The notes under the pieces were generated by a model that saw nothing but the letters and a program-made list of their open reading frames with translations, did not search any database and was not told the DNA's origin. The translations under genes were made by a program, and so were the position numbers. Positions 33,799-41,636 of a stretch of 64,000 nt of DNA are shown here, piece after piece. Within the stretch, counting starts at the first letter, position 1, and the number at the start of each line of letters is the position of its first letter. This stretch comes from JBBWZH01 sp035544115 (lineage in GTDB: Bacteria; Actinomycetota; Actinomycetes; Mycobacteriales; CADCTP01), in the NCBI GenBank assembly GCA_963714145.1, contig OY970235.1, positions 1 to 64,000 of the forward strand, in the 5' to 3' direction.

Positions 33799-34724
33799 CG
33801 GCGCTGGTCGCGGTCTCGGCGTACCTGCCGGCAAAGCGGGTGTCCATTGTGGACCTCAGCGCCCGGCTGCAGCTCACCTCGACCCAGGTCAAGGTGTTCC
33901 AGCGGTTCCACGGCCTGTCCGAGGTCTGCCGGGACGAGGGCACCGTGCACGACCTGCTGACCCGCACGATCCGTACGCTGACCGCGCTGCGCGGCAACGA
34001 GCATCTGGTCAAGTACGTGCTGCACGCGCGCGGGATGCCGGCCGTGGTGCCGTACCCGATGAACCCGCTGCACGACGTCTGCCGGCAGGTCGGGCTCGGC
34101 CACGCGCAGGCGTTCACGGTCACCCACCACGCCTGCGCGACCAGCCTGCTCGCGATCGACATCGCCGGCCGGCTGCTGGCTGCGGACGGCGACCCGGACG
34201 CCATGGCGCTGGTGCTGGCCGGTGAGAAGACGTTCACCCGGGACGCCGAGCTGGTGCCGGAGACCTCGCTGTTCGGCGAGGGCGCCGGCGCCTGCCTGGT
34301 GCGCGCCGGCGGCGACCGGGACCGGCTGCTCGCCTACGTGACGCACCTGCGCGGCGACTTCGACGGCCGGCTGGTCGAGGACGCCGAACTGCTCGGCCGG
34401 TTCCAGCGCGAGTACCCGGAGGCCCTGGCCGCGGTGATCGAGGCAGCGGTCGACCGGGCCGGGCTCCGGCTGGACGACCTGGCGCTGATCCTGCCGCACA
34501 ACGTGAACGCGGTCTCCTGGCGCCGGCTGAGCAAGCGGATCGGCTTCCCGCTGGACCGGGTGCTGCTCGACAACGTGCCGCTCACCGGGCACTGCTTCGC
34601 CGCGGACGCGTTCATCAACTACCAGACCGCCGCCGAGCGGGGCCTGCTCCAGCCCGGCGACCGCTACCTGATCGCGGCCGCCGGACTCGGCGCCACGTTC
34701 TCGGCAATGGTGCTGCAGCACTGA
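33795..34724 (+). CDS. KAS III-like ketoacyl synthase
   Basis: A 309-residue thiolase-fold enzyme of the FabH type. The nucleophile is in TVTHHACATSLLAID near residue 117, the His in ILPHNVNAVS near 235; the third position reads PLTGHCFAADAF, giving His where FabH has Asn. The triad is thus Cys-His-His-like. KAS III relatives in natural-product clusters either start a chain by decarboxylative condensation or act as acyltransferases forming esters. It ends the rightward operon and is translationally coupled to condensation protein 3. Confidence 0.82.
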   Translation: MTALVAVSAYLPAKRVSIVDLSARLQLTSTQVKVFQRFHGLSEVCRDEGTVHDLLTRTIRTLTALRGNEHLVKYVLHARGMPAVVPYPMNPLHDVCRQVGLGHAQAFTVTHHACATSLLAIDIAGRLLAADGDPDAMALVLAGEKTFTRDAELVPETSLFGEGAGACLVRAGGDRDRLLAYVTHLRGDFDGRLVEDAELLGRFQREYPEALAAVIEAAVDRAGLRLDDLALILPHNVNAVSWRRLSKRIGFPLDRVLLDNVPLTGHCFAADAFINYQTAAERGLLQPGDRYLIAAAGLGATFSAMVLQH

Positions 34725-34769
34725 CCCGTTGGCGCCGCGGCCGGCACGCCCGCCGGCCGGCCAGCTGCC

Positions 34770-34791
34770 GCGCCGGGGCGCGCCCCGGCGC
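34770..34791 (+). terminator. Hairpin after the rightward biosynthetic operon
   Basis: A perfect 22-bp palindrome (GCGCCGGGGCG then its complement) begins 45 bp after the KAS III stop, without a T-tract. It likely ends the operon that starts with the DUF3050 gene and separates it from the small secreted-protein gene. Confidence 0.6.
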
Positions 34792-34852
34792 CCGCGTCGA
34801 TGCCGATACGCACGGTTGACGCCGACCACTGCTTTGCGGTTTCCTAACTCAT

Positions 34853-34870
34853 GGTAGTCAAGTGACTACC
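34853..34870 (+). promoter_or_regulatory. 18-bp operator-like palindrome upstream of the small secreted protein
   Basis: GGTAGTCA (34853-34860) and TGACTACC (34863-34870) are perfect complements around a 2-bp centre, in an AT-rich stretch 50 bp before the small gene. This is the size and symmetry of a dimeric repressor site. GAGAGAGGA at 34900-34908 is the ribosome site for the gene. Confidence 0.55.
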
Positions 34871-34919
34871 CAGTGTTGCAGGATCATTCGATTCCAACAC
34901 GAGAGAGGACCGAAGAATC

Positions 34920-35204
34920 ATGCGTCGTCTGAGCAAAGCCCTCACCGCGCTCGGGTTCGCCGCAAGCATGCTGCTCGCCGGCGGCACGCCGGCATCGGCA
35001 ACTGGCCCGCTCGTCAACATCGAACTGGAGGACATCTTCACCCACAACACGGTGATCCTGTTCCAGAACATCAGCGTGCCGATCGCCGCTGTGCTCTGCG
35101 ACGTCAACGTGAACGTCCTGACCAGTCAGCTCGACCAGAACGGCAAGGGCAGCTGCCCCGGCCTGACCCAGATCACCAAGATCGCCAACGTCATCTACGC
35201 CTGA
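34920..35204 (+). CDS. Small secreted two-cysteine protein
   Basis: A 94-residue exported protein. A signal peptide (MRRLSKALTALGFAASMLLAGG, cleavage near ASA-T) leaves about 66 residues that are hydrophobic and Asn/Val/Ile-rich: VNIELEDIFTHNTVILFQNISVPIA, then a Cys, VNVNVLTSQ and a second Cys in GSCPGL. The two cysteines could form one disulphide. It resembles chaplin/rodlin-like surface proteins in composition only; I do not recognise a family. It has its own promoter region and palindrome between two operons of the biosynthetic cluster, so it may be unrelated to the pathway. Confidence 0.7.
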   Translation: MRRLSKALTALGFAASMLLAGGTPASATGPLVNIELEDIFTHNTVILFQNISVPIAAVLCDVNVNVLTSQLDQNGKGSCPGLTQITKIANVIYA

Positions 35205-35243
35205 CACGACGGGCCGGCCCTCCCCGGTTTACGGCCCGCAGGT

Positions 35244-35277
35244 CCGGCGGCCTCCCGCCCAGACGGGAGGCCGCCGG
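35244..35277. terminator. Strong bidirectional terminator
   Basis: A 14-bp perfect stem, CCGGCGGCCTCCCG (35244-35257) with its complement (35264-35277), closes a 6-nt loop between the convergent small secreted-protein gene and the amino acid:carrier-protein ligase gene; it touches the latter's stop codon. Confidence 0.8.
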
Positions 35278-36198
35278 CTAGACGTCGCCCAGTTTGGCCC
35301 GGACGCCGGCCGGCCAGTCGTCCGGCCGGGCGCCGTGCGCGTGGATCAGCGCCAGCGCGATCCGCTCCAGACCGAACGCGACGCATGAGGTGTGCCCGAC
35401 CGCGGCCGGCCCGTCGCCGTCGGAGCAGTCGAACCGGAACGCCTCGCCGAAGTGGTCCTTGTGCAGGTTCGCGGACGCGATCGCCTGCACCACCCCGTCC
35501 GCCACCGGCACCCGGAACTCCAGCTTGAGCTCCTGCAGCCGCTGCGCGGCCTGGTAGAGCTTGCGGCCGGGGCCGAAGAACGGGTCGTCGGCCACCTCGA
35601 CCGCCACGTCCAGCCCGAGTGCGGTCAGCCAGCTGGTGACCCGGTCCAGCCACTCGGCCCGCCAGCGGACGCAGTATTCCTCGCTGGCCGCGGTGACCAG
35701 CTCGGACATCCGGAAGGCGCGCAGCCGGCCCGGCTCGCTGCTGCCCTCCTGCCGGAAACACGGCGCCTCCACCGCGAACTTCGCCGGCTGGTCCAATGTG
35801 GACCCGGCCAGCGTCGCGTACACCGGGTAGCAGGCGGCCGGCATCAGCACCAGGTCGCTGATTTCCTGATCGGCGTGCCAGGCGCCGTGGCTATCCACCA
35901 GCGGGGCGAGGCGGGCCCAGGCCTTGCTGTCCCCGGGGTAGCGGTGCACGGTGCCGAGCAGTTGCGGGAACGTCTTCACGTAGCCGGCCTGCTCGATCGT
36001 CCGGCGCGAGATCACCGGCGGCATCTGCAACCGGCGGAACCGCTCGCCGGCCGCCAGCGCCGCGATGCCCCGGCGCAGCAGCGCGATCACCGTCTCGAAC
36101 GACTCCGGGAACAGGTAGATCCCGGGTACCTCGGTGGCCACCGGCTGGCCATCGTCCACACTGGACGGCACGTCCTGGGCAACCTGACTGTCAAGCAT
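35278..36198 (-). CDS. Amino acid:[carrier protein] ligase (class II aaRS-like)
   Basis: A 306-residue homologue of the seryl-tRNA-synthetase-like ligases that adenylate a small amino acid and load it on the phosphopantetheine of a carrier protein instead of tRNA. FRQEGSSEPGRLRAFRMSE is class II motif 2, and GLERIALALI motif 3. Cys123 (PAACYPVY), Glu166 (RMSELV) and Cys272 (GHTSCVAFG) fit the Cys-Glu-Cys zinc set that selects small amino acids in this family. There is no tRNA-binding coiled coil, which separates it from true SerRS. It overlaps the PPTase gene by 8 nt and is last in the leftward operon. The nearby carrier protein at 37.9-38.2 kb is the likely partner. Confidence 0.85.
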   Translation of the reverse strand: MLDSQVAQDVPSSVDDGQPVATEVPGIYLFPESFETVIALLRRGIAALAAGERFRRLQMPPVISRRTIEQAGYVKTFPQLLGTVHRYPGDSKAWARLAPLVDSHGAWHADQEISDLVLMPAACYPVYATLAGSTLDQPAKFAVEAPCFRQEGSSEPGRLRAFRMSELVTAASEEYCVRWRAEWLDRVTSWLTALGLDVAVEVADDPFFGPGRKLYQAAQRLQELKLEFRVPVADGVVQAIASANLHKDHFGEAFRFDCSDGDGPAAVGHTSCVAFGLERIALALIHAHGARPDDWPAGVRAKLGDV

Positions 36199-36943
36199 GC
36201 TCCACCACCATCTGCTCGAATCTGTCCATTGTGGAATCCCGGGCCGCCCAGTGGTGCTGGGTGACCTGGTAGGGCGCGGTACCGGTGACCGCGACCGCGG
36301 CCCGGAAGCCGGCCGGTGCCGGCACGTCATCGACCAGGTAGGGCCCGGGCAGCGGCCCGGCCGGGTCGCCCAGCAGCACCGGGCCGGTGCCCCGGGCCGG
36401 CAGCCGCAGGCCCTCGGTCAGCCGCCGTCCGGCCGCCTTCACGCAGGCCTCCTTGCGCGCCCAGAGCTCGGCGTACCGGCCGGACCGCTGCGCCGGGTCG
36501 GCGCCGGCGGCCACGTATGCCGCCTCGTCCGGGGGGTAGTACCGGGCCGACATCCGGGTCACGTCCAGGTGCCCGGGCAGCCGCTGCAGGTCCACCCCGA
36601 CCGGCCGGCGCGGGCTGACCGCGAGCAGCGCGTGGTCGCCGCAGTGGGACAGGCTCATTCGCACCGGCGGTGGGTCACCGGCCAGCTCCGGCTTGCCGTA
36701 CCGGCCGCGCTGCCAGCCGAGCCGGCCGGGCGGCAGGCCCAGCCGGGCGGCCAGGATGTGCCGGGTCGCGCCGTGCGCGACGACGAACCGGGCCCGCGGC
36801 CCGGGCAGTAGGAACTCCGCGGCCCGGGCCCGCTCGGCGGCGTCCAGCACGCCGGCCAGCTCGGCCAGCACCGCCGCCGGCTGCGGCACCGGAATCAGCC
36901 ACACCTGCACGACGTCCACGCTCACCGCGCCGTCCACGCTCAC
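36191..36943 (-). CDS. Sfp-type 4'-phosphopantetheinyl transferase
   Basis: A 250-residue PPTase that attaches the phosphopantetheine arm from CoA to carrier proteins. RMSLSHCGDHALLAVS, VGVDLQRL and ELWARKEACVKAAG are the three signature motifs, with the Mg2+-binding acidic residues present. Five in-frame GTGs lie within 36 bp; I chose 36943 because it overlaps the upstream stop as GTGA, the pattern used elsewhere in this operon. Having its own PPTase lets the cluster activate all four of its carrier proteins. Confidence 0.9.
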   Translation of the reverse strand: MSVDGAVSVDVVQVWLIPVPQPAAVLAELAGVLDAAERARAAEFLLPGPRARFVVAHGATRHILAARLGLPPGRLGWQRGRYGKPELAGDPPPVRMSLSHCGDHALLAVSPRRPVGVDLQRLPGHLDVTRMSARYYPPDEAAYVAAGADPAQRSGRYAELWARKEACVKAAGRRLTEGLRLPARGTGPVLLGDPAGPLPGPYLVDDVPAPAGFRAAVAVTGTAPYQVTQHHWAARDSTMDRFEQMVVEHA

Positions 36944-37935
36944 CGCGCCGTCCGCACCGGTCGGGCCGACCCGGCGTCGCGCTCGGCCGCCCGGCCGGCG
37001 GCACCGCCGATCGCCCCGCCGGCCGCCCCGCCGGCCGCACCGTCGAAAGTGGACAGGCAGAGGTAGCGCAGGGCCGGGTCGTAGTCGGCCAGCAGCACCG
37101 GGCGGCCCGAATCCGTCCAGTCCGGACGGTCGCCGGCCAGTGCCCACCAGGCCCCGGTGTAGGGCTGCCCGGCCGGCCCGGCGACCACGTCACCGGGTAG
37201 ATCGGCGGCGAGCGGCGCCAGCCCGGGCCCGGTCAGCACGGCCACCTCCGGGCCCAGCTCGCCGATCGCGGCGGCCAGCCGGCCGCGCACCCCGGCCGGC
37301 TCGACGCCGGTGTACTGCCGCACCCCGGTCAGCTCGGCGCCGGTGCCGGCGGTGTCCAGCAGCAGCGCGACCGCCGCGTGCCGGTCCGGGATCGGCGCGG
37401 GCGGGCCGGGCACCGGCGCCGGCTGGTAGTGCAGCGCCGACTGCTCGGCGACCACCAGCAGCGCCCGCCGGCAGTCCCCGGTGCTGGCGTACTCGCTGAT
37501 CAGCCGCAGCCCGGTGAACGCCGCCGCGGAGCCCTGGTCGCAGATCGCGAACGCCAGCGGGTCGCCCGGGCAGATGCTGCTCAGGTAGACCGCGGTGGTC
37601 TGGCCGATCCGGATGTCGTGGATCGCGAACGCCAGCACCAGCAGGTCGACCGGTTCGCCCGCCGCGAGCACGTCCGGCAGCAGCGCCTCGGCCATCTGTG
37701 CGTACGTGTGCCCGCTGCCGGTGCGCAGCAGATCCTCGCGCAGCGGCACGCCGTACGGGCCGACCATGTCGGCGATGAAGATGCGCAGTTCCGGGTCCAG
37801 CGCGAGGGTCGAGGTCTCGGCGAAGACCCGGCGGCCGGCCCGGTACAGGCGTACCGGGCCGGCCGCACCCGCCGGCCCGCGCGGCCCGGGCGGCCCGGGC
37901 CGCTCTGGCTGGCCGCCCGGGCCGGTGATGAACAC
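36940..37935 (-). CDS. KAS III-like protein lacking the normal active-site cysteine
   Basis: A 331-residue thiolase-fold protein. The region where FabH has its nucleophile reads FAICDQGSAAAFTGL: by alignment the Cys position is Gly or Ser, with a Cys three residues earlier. No clear NHN or GNT-type motif follows, and the C-terminus is Gly/Ala-rich (DGAAGGAAGGAIGGAAG). It is probably a non-condensing partner, like a chain-length factor, or an acyltransferase using a different nucleophile. GTG start with GAGG upstream, 4 bp after the carrier protein stop, which suggests a functional pair. Confidence 0.65.
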   Translation of the reverse strand: MFITGPGGQPERPGPPGPRGPAGAAGPVRLYRAGRRVFAETSTLALDPELRIFIADMVGPYGVPLREDLLRTGSGHTYAQMAEALLPDVLAAGEPVDLLVLAFAIHDIRIGQTTAVYLSSICPGDPLAFAICDQGSAAAFTGLRLISEYASTGDCRRALLVVAEQSALHYQPAPVPGPPAPIPDRHAAVALLLDTAGTGAELTGVRQYTGVEPAGVRGRLAAAIGELGPEVAVLTGPGLAPLAADLPGDVVAGPAGQPYTGAWWALAGDRPDWTDSGRPVLLADYDPALRYLCLSTFDGAAGGAAGGAIGGAAGRAAERDAGSARPVRTAR

Positions 37936-37939
37936 CGCC

Positions 37940-38236
37940 TCACCCGTCCGCGAGCGCGTGCTCCGCGATGAAGTTCGCGAGCGTGCCGATGGTCTCCAGG
38001 TCGCCCTGGTCGATGTCCTCGACGTCGATCTGGATCTCCAGCTCCTCCTCCAGCTCGAGCAGCAGCTCCAGCGTGGTGGACGAGCTCAGGCCCAGCTCGT
38101 CGAACAGCTTGGTGCCCTCCGCCGTCGCCGGCGCCGTCTGCTTGAGCACCCGGGGGAGCAGCTCGACGATCCCGGCCAGCACCCGCTGCCGCAGCTCCGG
38201 ATCCGCCACCACGACCTCGGTGGCCTGCTCGGTCAT
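37940..38236 (-). CDS. Acyl/peptidyl carrier protein 1
   Basis: A 98-residue four-helix carrier protein. The phosphopantetheine serine lies in FDELGLSSSTTLELLLELEEEL near residue 50; the highly acidic helix II (LLELEEELEIQIDVEDID) is typical of type II systems. It overlaps the PhyH oxygenase start region by 4 nt and lies next to the KAS III-like gene, two genes from the amino acid:carrier-protein ligase, its most likely loader. Confidence 0.88.
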   Translation of the reverse strand: MTEQATEVVVADPELRQRVLAGIVELLPRVLKQTAPATAEGTKLFDELGLSSSTTLELLLELEEELEIQIDVEDIDQGDLETIGTLANFIAEHALADG

Positions 38237-39234
38237 CCCGCACCCCCGTTCCGGGGTGCCGGCGCACCGTCCACTTCGGACCGCCAGAGCACCGGGCAGA
38301 AGTCCGGGTCGGCGTAGTCGGGCCGGCCGTCGGCGGTGCGGCGGACCAGCACGTCGTGGTTGTAGACGACCGGGCTGCCGTCCGGCCGGCGCCAGGGGCG
38401 GTAGGCGTTGTCGCCGTCCTGCAGGTGCAGCGAGATCGCCCGGCGCGGGCGGTCGGCCAGGTTCGGCCCGCTGCCGTGGTAGATCTTGCAGTGGTGGAAG
38501 CTCATGTGGCCCTTCGGGATCACCATCGGGATGCGGTTGACCTCGACCCCGTTGTACTGCGCGTTCTCGGCCAGCAGTTGGTCCAGTTCGGAGCGGTCGC
38601 GCTGGGCGAAGTGCCGGGTGGAGTCGTCGCCGGGCACCTCCCGCCAGCGGTGGCTGCCGTCCACCATGGTGATCGTGCCCATCTCCACGGTGCAGTCGTG
38701 CAGCGGGATGAACGCGGTCAGCATCCGCTCCGAGGTGCAGGTCTGCCAGTAGTGCCGGTCCATGTGCCAGGGCACCAGATTGCTCGGCTCGCCCGGGCGC
38801 GGCGGCTTGTAGATCAGGGTGGACTGGAACACCCGGATCTCCGCGGCGCCGGCCAGCTTCGCGGCCACCGCGCCGATCAGCGGCTTGCGAAGGATGCCGC
38901 GGATCACGTCGCTCTCGTAGTGGATGTAGTCGTTGTGCCGCTGCACCGGGCCGTCCGCCGCGGTCCAGTAGGCCAGGTTCGGCGGCCGCACCGGCAGCCC
39001 GCGGTCGCGCTCGCCCTGGTAGAACCGCTCGGTCTCGACCGTGATCGCGTCCACTTCGGACTCGGTCAGCAACTGCTTGGACAGGTACCAGCCGTGCTCG
39101 GCGTACCCGGCGACGTCCGCCGCGGACGGCAGCAGTGCCTGCTCAGCGTCGGTGAGCAGGAACGCGTCGTCGAATGCGGCGGCGCCGCCGGCTAACGCGC
39201 CGGTCAGGTCGGGCGCGGAGGTGTTGATGGACAC
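38233..39234 (-). CDS. Phytanoyl-CoA-dioxygenase-family Fe(II)/2-oxoglutarate oxygenase
   Basis: A 333-residue PhyH-type enzyme. The iron ligands are in PWHMDRHYW (His-x-Asp) and the distal His in HHCKIYHGSG, with RRAISLHLQ giving the Arg that binds 2-oxoglutarate. Members hydroxylate or halogenate carrier-bound or free substrates. Close analogues act on amino acids tethered to carrier proteins; overlap with the carrier-protein gene fits that. I prefer the GTG at 39234, eight bases after AAGGA, over the TTG at 39240. Confidence 0.85.
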   Translation of the reverse strand: MSINTSAPDLTGALAGGAAAFDDAFLLTDAEQALLPSAADVAGYAEHGWYLSKQLLTESEVDAITVETERFYQGERDRGLPVRPPNLAYWTAADGPVQRHNDYIHYESDVIRGILRKPLIGAVAAKLAGAAEIRVFQSTLIYKPPRPGEPSNLVPWHMDRHYWQTCTSERMLTAFIPLHDCTVEMGTITMVDGSHRWREVPGDDSTRHFAQRDRSELDQLLAENAQYNGVEVNRIPMVIPKGHMSFHHCKIYHGSGPNLADRPRRAISLHLQDGDNAYRPWRRPDGSPVVYNHDVLVRRTADGRPDYADPDFCPVLWRSEVDGAPAPRNGGAG

Positions 39235-39251
39235 GGTCAAATCCTTCCGGT

Positions 39252-40322
39252 TCAGCCGGCGATCCCGGCACTCGCGCTGGCTCTGGCCCGTTCCCGTTCA
39301 ACCGCCTGGTAGAGGGCCTTGATGTTGGCGCTGCCGAAGGTGCGGGCGCCGAACCGCTCGATCACCTCGAAGAAGAAGGTCCGCCGCGGGTGCGTGGACT
39401 GGGCGAAGATCTGGAACAGCTCGCCCGCCTCGTCCCGGTCGACCAGTACGTTCAGTTCGCGCAGGGTGGCGATCGGGACGCCGACGTGGCCCAGCCGGCG
39501 CTCCAGTTCGTCGTAGTAGCTGCCCGGCGTGCTGAGGAAGCCGACGCCGCGGTCGGCCAGCGTACGCACGGCGGTGACGATGTCGTCGGTGCGGAACGCC
39601 ACGTGCTGCACCCCCGCGCCGGCGTGCTTGGCCAGGAAGTCGTCGATCTGGCCGGGCACGTGGTGGCGGTCCGGCTCCAGCAGGGTGAACGTCACCTCGC
39701 CGGACGGGCTCTGCACCACCTTCGAGTTCATCGCCTGCTCGCCGACCTCGATGAACTCCTCGAAGATCTGCCGGAAGCCGAGCACCCGCTCGTAGAACCC
39801 GACCGTGGTGTCCAGCTCGCCGGCCGGCACGCAGGCGGCGACGTGGTCGATCATGTCCATCAGGTCCAGCCCGTCGGCGTCCTCGGTGCCGCCGGCACCG
39901 ACCAGGGTGGCCAGCTCACCGGGCCGCACGAAGGTGTGCGAGACGTCGCCGAAGGCGCCGATCCGGACCCGGTTGGTCACCGACACCGGCTCCTCCGGCA
40001 CCGCCGGGGACAGCGGCACCGCGCCCCGGAAGACCGCCTCGGTCAGCGCCGCGACCGGGTCGTCGGTGGCCAGCGCCACGGTGGCCAGCCCGTCCCCGTG
40101 CCGGCGGACGTACTCGGTGGCCGGGTGCTCCGGCGTCAGCCCGGTGGTGAACAGGATCTGGATGTCGCGCTGCCGCAGCAGGATCGAGTGGTGGTCGGTC
40201 ACGCCGGTCTCCGGGCCGAGCCGCCCGGCAATCCGGAAGCCGTAGCTGGCGGCCAGTTGCGCCGCCGCCTGATCGGCGTCGTCCACATAGAACTCGACAT
40301 GATCGATCCGCTGTACCTGCAT
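39252..40322 (-). CDS. hmaS: 4-Hydroxymandelate synthase / HPPD-family dioxygenase
   Basis: A 356-residue two-domain vicinal-oxygen-chelate dioxygenase. The Fe(II) ligands are His in MIDHVAACVP, His in AGVQHVAFRT and Glu in FFFEVIERFG. HPPD and hydroxymandelate synthase (HmaS) share these; the end, TFGSANIKALYQAVERERA rather than the HPPD GNFxALFxxIExxQ form, looks more like HmaS. HmaS turns 4-hydroxyphenylpyruvate into 4-hydroxymandelate, the first step to 4-hydroxyphenylglycine, matching the HpgT-like gene. The FMN oxidase normally between them (Hmo) is absent. ATG chosen by its GAAGAGG site; the TTG two codons up is not needed. Confidence 0.75.
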   Translation of the reverse strand: MQVQRIDHVEFYVDDADQAAAQLAASYGFRIAGRLGPETGVTDHHSILLRQRDIQILFTTGLTPEHPATEYVRRHGDGLATVALATDDPVAALTEAVFRGAVPLSPAVPEEPVSVTNRVRIGAFGDVSHTFVRPGELATLVGAGGTEDADGLDLMDMIDHVAACVPAGELDTTVGFYERVLGFRQIFEEFIEVGEQAMNSKVVQSPSGEVTFTLLEPDRHHVPGQIDDFLAKHAGAGVQHVAFRTDDIVTAVRTLADRGVGFLSTPGSYYDELERRLGHVGVPIATLRELNVLVDRDEAGELFQIFAQSTHPRRTFFFEVIERFGARTFGSANIKALYQAVERERARASASAGIAG

Positions 40323-40324
40323 GG

Positions 40325-41629
40325 TCAAACCTCTTCGGTGGCCGGGATGGACTGCGGGACATGGGTAGCCCGGGTCAACCGGGTGCTGGGGCGGCCGAAG
40401 ACCAGGGTGAGGTTGTGGCCGCCGAAGGCGAACGAGTTGGACAGTGCACAGTGGACGGTGCCGAGCCGGGGCTGGCCGCGGACGTGGTCCAGCTCGCAGG
40501 CCGGGTCCGGGTCGTCCAGGTTGTACGTGGGCGGCAGCACGCCGCGGCTGATCGACAGGCTGGTGGCGGCGGCCTCGACCGCGCCGGACGCGCCGAGCAG
40601 GTGCCCGGTCAGCGCCTTGATCGAACTCACCGCCGGGGTGCTCTCGCCGAAGACGGTGCGGATCGCGATGGCCTCGGCCGGGTCGCCGAGCTTGGTGCCG
40701 GTGCCGTGCGCGTTCACGTAGTCGACATCGGACGGTGCCAGCCCGGCGTCGGCCAGCGCGCGGCGCATCACGGCGGCCGCGCCCGCGCCGTCCGGTCGCG
40801 GCGTGGTCGGGTGGTGCGCGTCGGTGGTGGCGCCCCAGCCGGTCAGGTCGGCGTACCCGGCGGCACCGCGCCCGTCGGCCAACCCGGCCCGCTCCACCAC
40901 CAGCACGCCGGCGCCCTCACCGAGCACGAAACCGTTGCGGCGCCGGTCGAAGGGCCGGCTGGCCGCGGTCGGGTCGGCCCAGTTCCGGGACAGCGCGCGG
41001 GCGTTGCTGAACGCCGATGCGATCGTCGGGAGCAGCGGCGCGTCGGTGCCGCCGCAGACCACCACGTCCGCCTCGCCGCCGCGGATCAGCCGCAGCGCCT
41101 CGGCGATCGACTGTGCCCCGGCCGCGCAGGCGGTGCTGATGTTGGACGAGTAGCCGCGGATGCCGTACTTGATGGCGATCCGGGCCGCCGCCATGTTCGG
41201 CAGCATCCCGGGCAGCAGGTACGGGCTGACCGCCGGCCGGCCGCGTTCCCGCCGGGCCACCGCGAACTGCTCGTACGTCTCCAGCCCGCCGCCGCCGGTG
41301 GAGACCACCACGGCGACCCGTTCCGGGTCCACGTCCCGGCCCACCGTCAGCCCGGCGTCGGCGATCGCGTCATCCGCGGCGGCGATCGCGAGCAGCACGA
41401 ACCGGGCCACCGCGCGGGTCTCGGTGGGTGGCAGCACCTCGGTCGGATCGATGTCCGGCGCGATCCCGGCGGTCTCCAGCAGGCCGGCGACCGGGTGCTC
41501 CGGCGGCGGCGTGCGCAACCCGGACCGCCCGGCGCACAGCGCGTCGAACACCTCGCCCGGTTTGCGCCCGAGCGGCGTCACCAGCCCGATGCCGGTGACC
41601 GTCGCGGCCGGCCGGGTGGCCGCCGTCAT
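40325..41629 (-). CDS. FabF-type ketosynthase with intact triad
   Basis: A 434-residue beta-ketoacyl-ACP synthase II relative. The complete Cys-His-His triad is present: STACAAGAQ near 172, VNAHGTGTKLGD near 310 and SSIKALTGHLLGASG near 340, with the Lys. FGGHNLTLVF closes the fold. It can extend or start an acyl chain on one of the carrier proteins using malonyl-ACP. The next gene downstream starts 2 bp after its stop, and its ATG lies 7 bp after the ligase stop, so all are in one transcript. Confidence 0.92.
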   Translation of the reverse strand: MTAATRPAATVTGIGLVTPLGRKPGEVFDALCAGRSGLRTPPPEHPVAGLLETAGIAPDIDPTEVLPPTETRAVARFVLLAIAAADDAIADAGLTVGRDVDPERVAVVVSTGGGGLETYEQFAVARRERGRPAVSPYLLPGMLPNMAAARIAIKYGIRGYSSNISTACAAGAQSIAEALRLIRGGEADVVVCGGTDAPLLPTIASAFSNARALSRNWADPTAASRPFDRRRNGFVLGEGAGVLVVERAGLADGRGAAGYADLTGWGATTDAHHPTTPRPDGAGAAAVMRRALADAGLAPSDVDYVNAHGTGTKLGDPAEAIAIRTVFGESTPAVSSIKALTGHLLGASGAVEAAATSLSISRGVLPPTYNLDDPDPACELDHVRGQPRLGTVHCALSNSFAFGGHNLTLVFGRPSTRLTRATHVPQSIPATEEV

Positions 41630-41636
41630 GACCGCC

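Noticed and set aside
35278..36198. Seryl-tRNA synthetase paralogue for translation
   Set aside because: It lacks the N-terminal tRNA-binding coiled coil, is short and sits beside a PPTase and carrier protein, fitting the carrier-protein ligase family.
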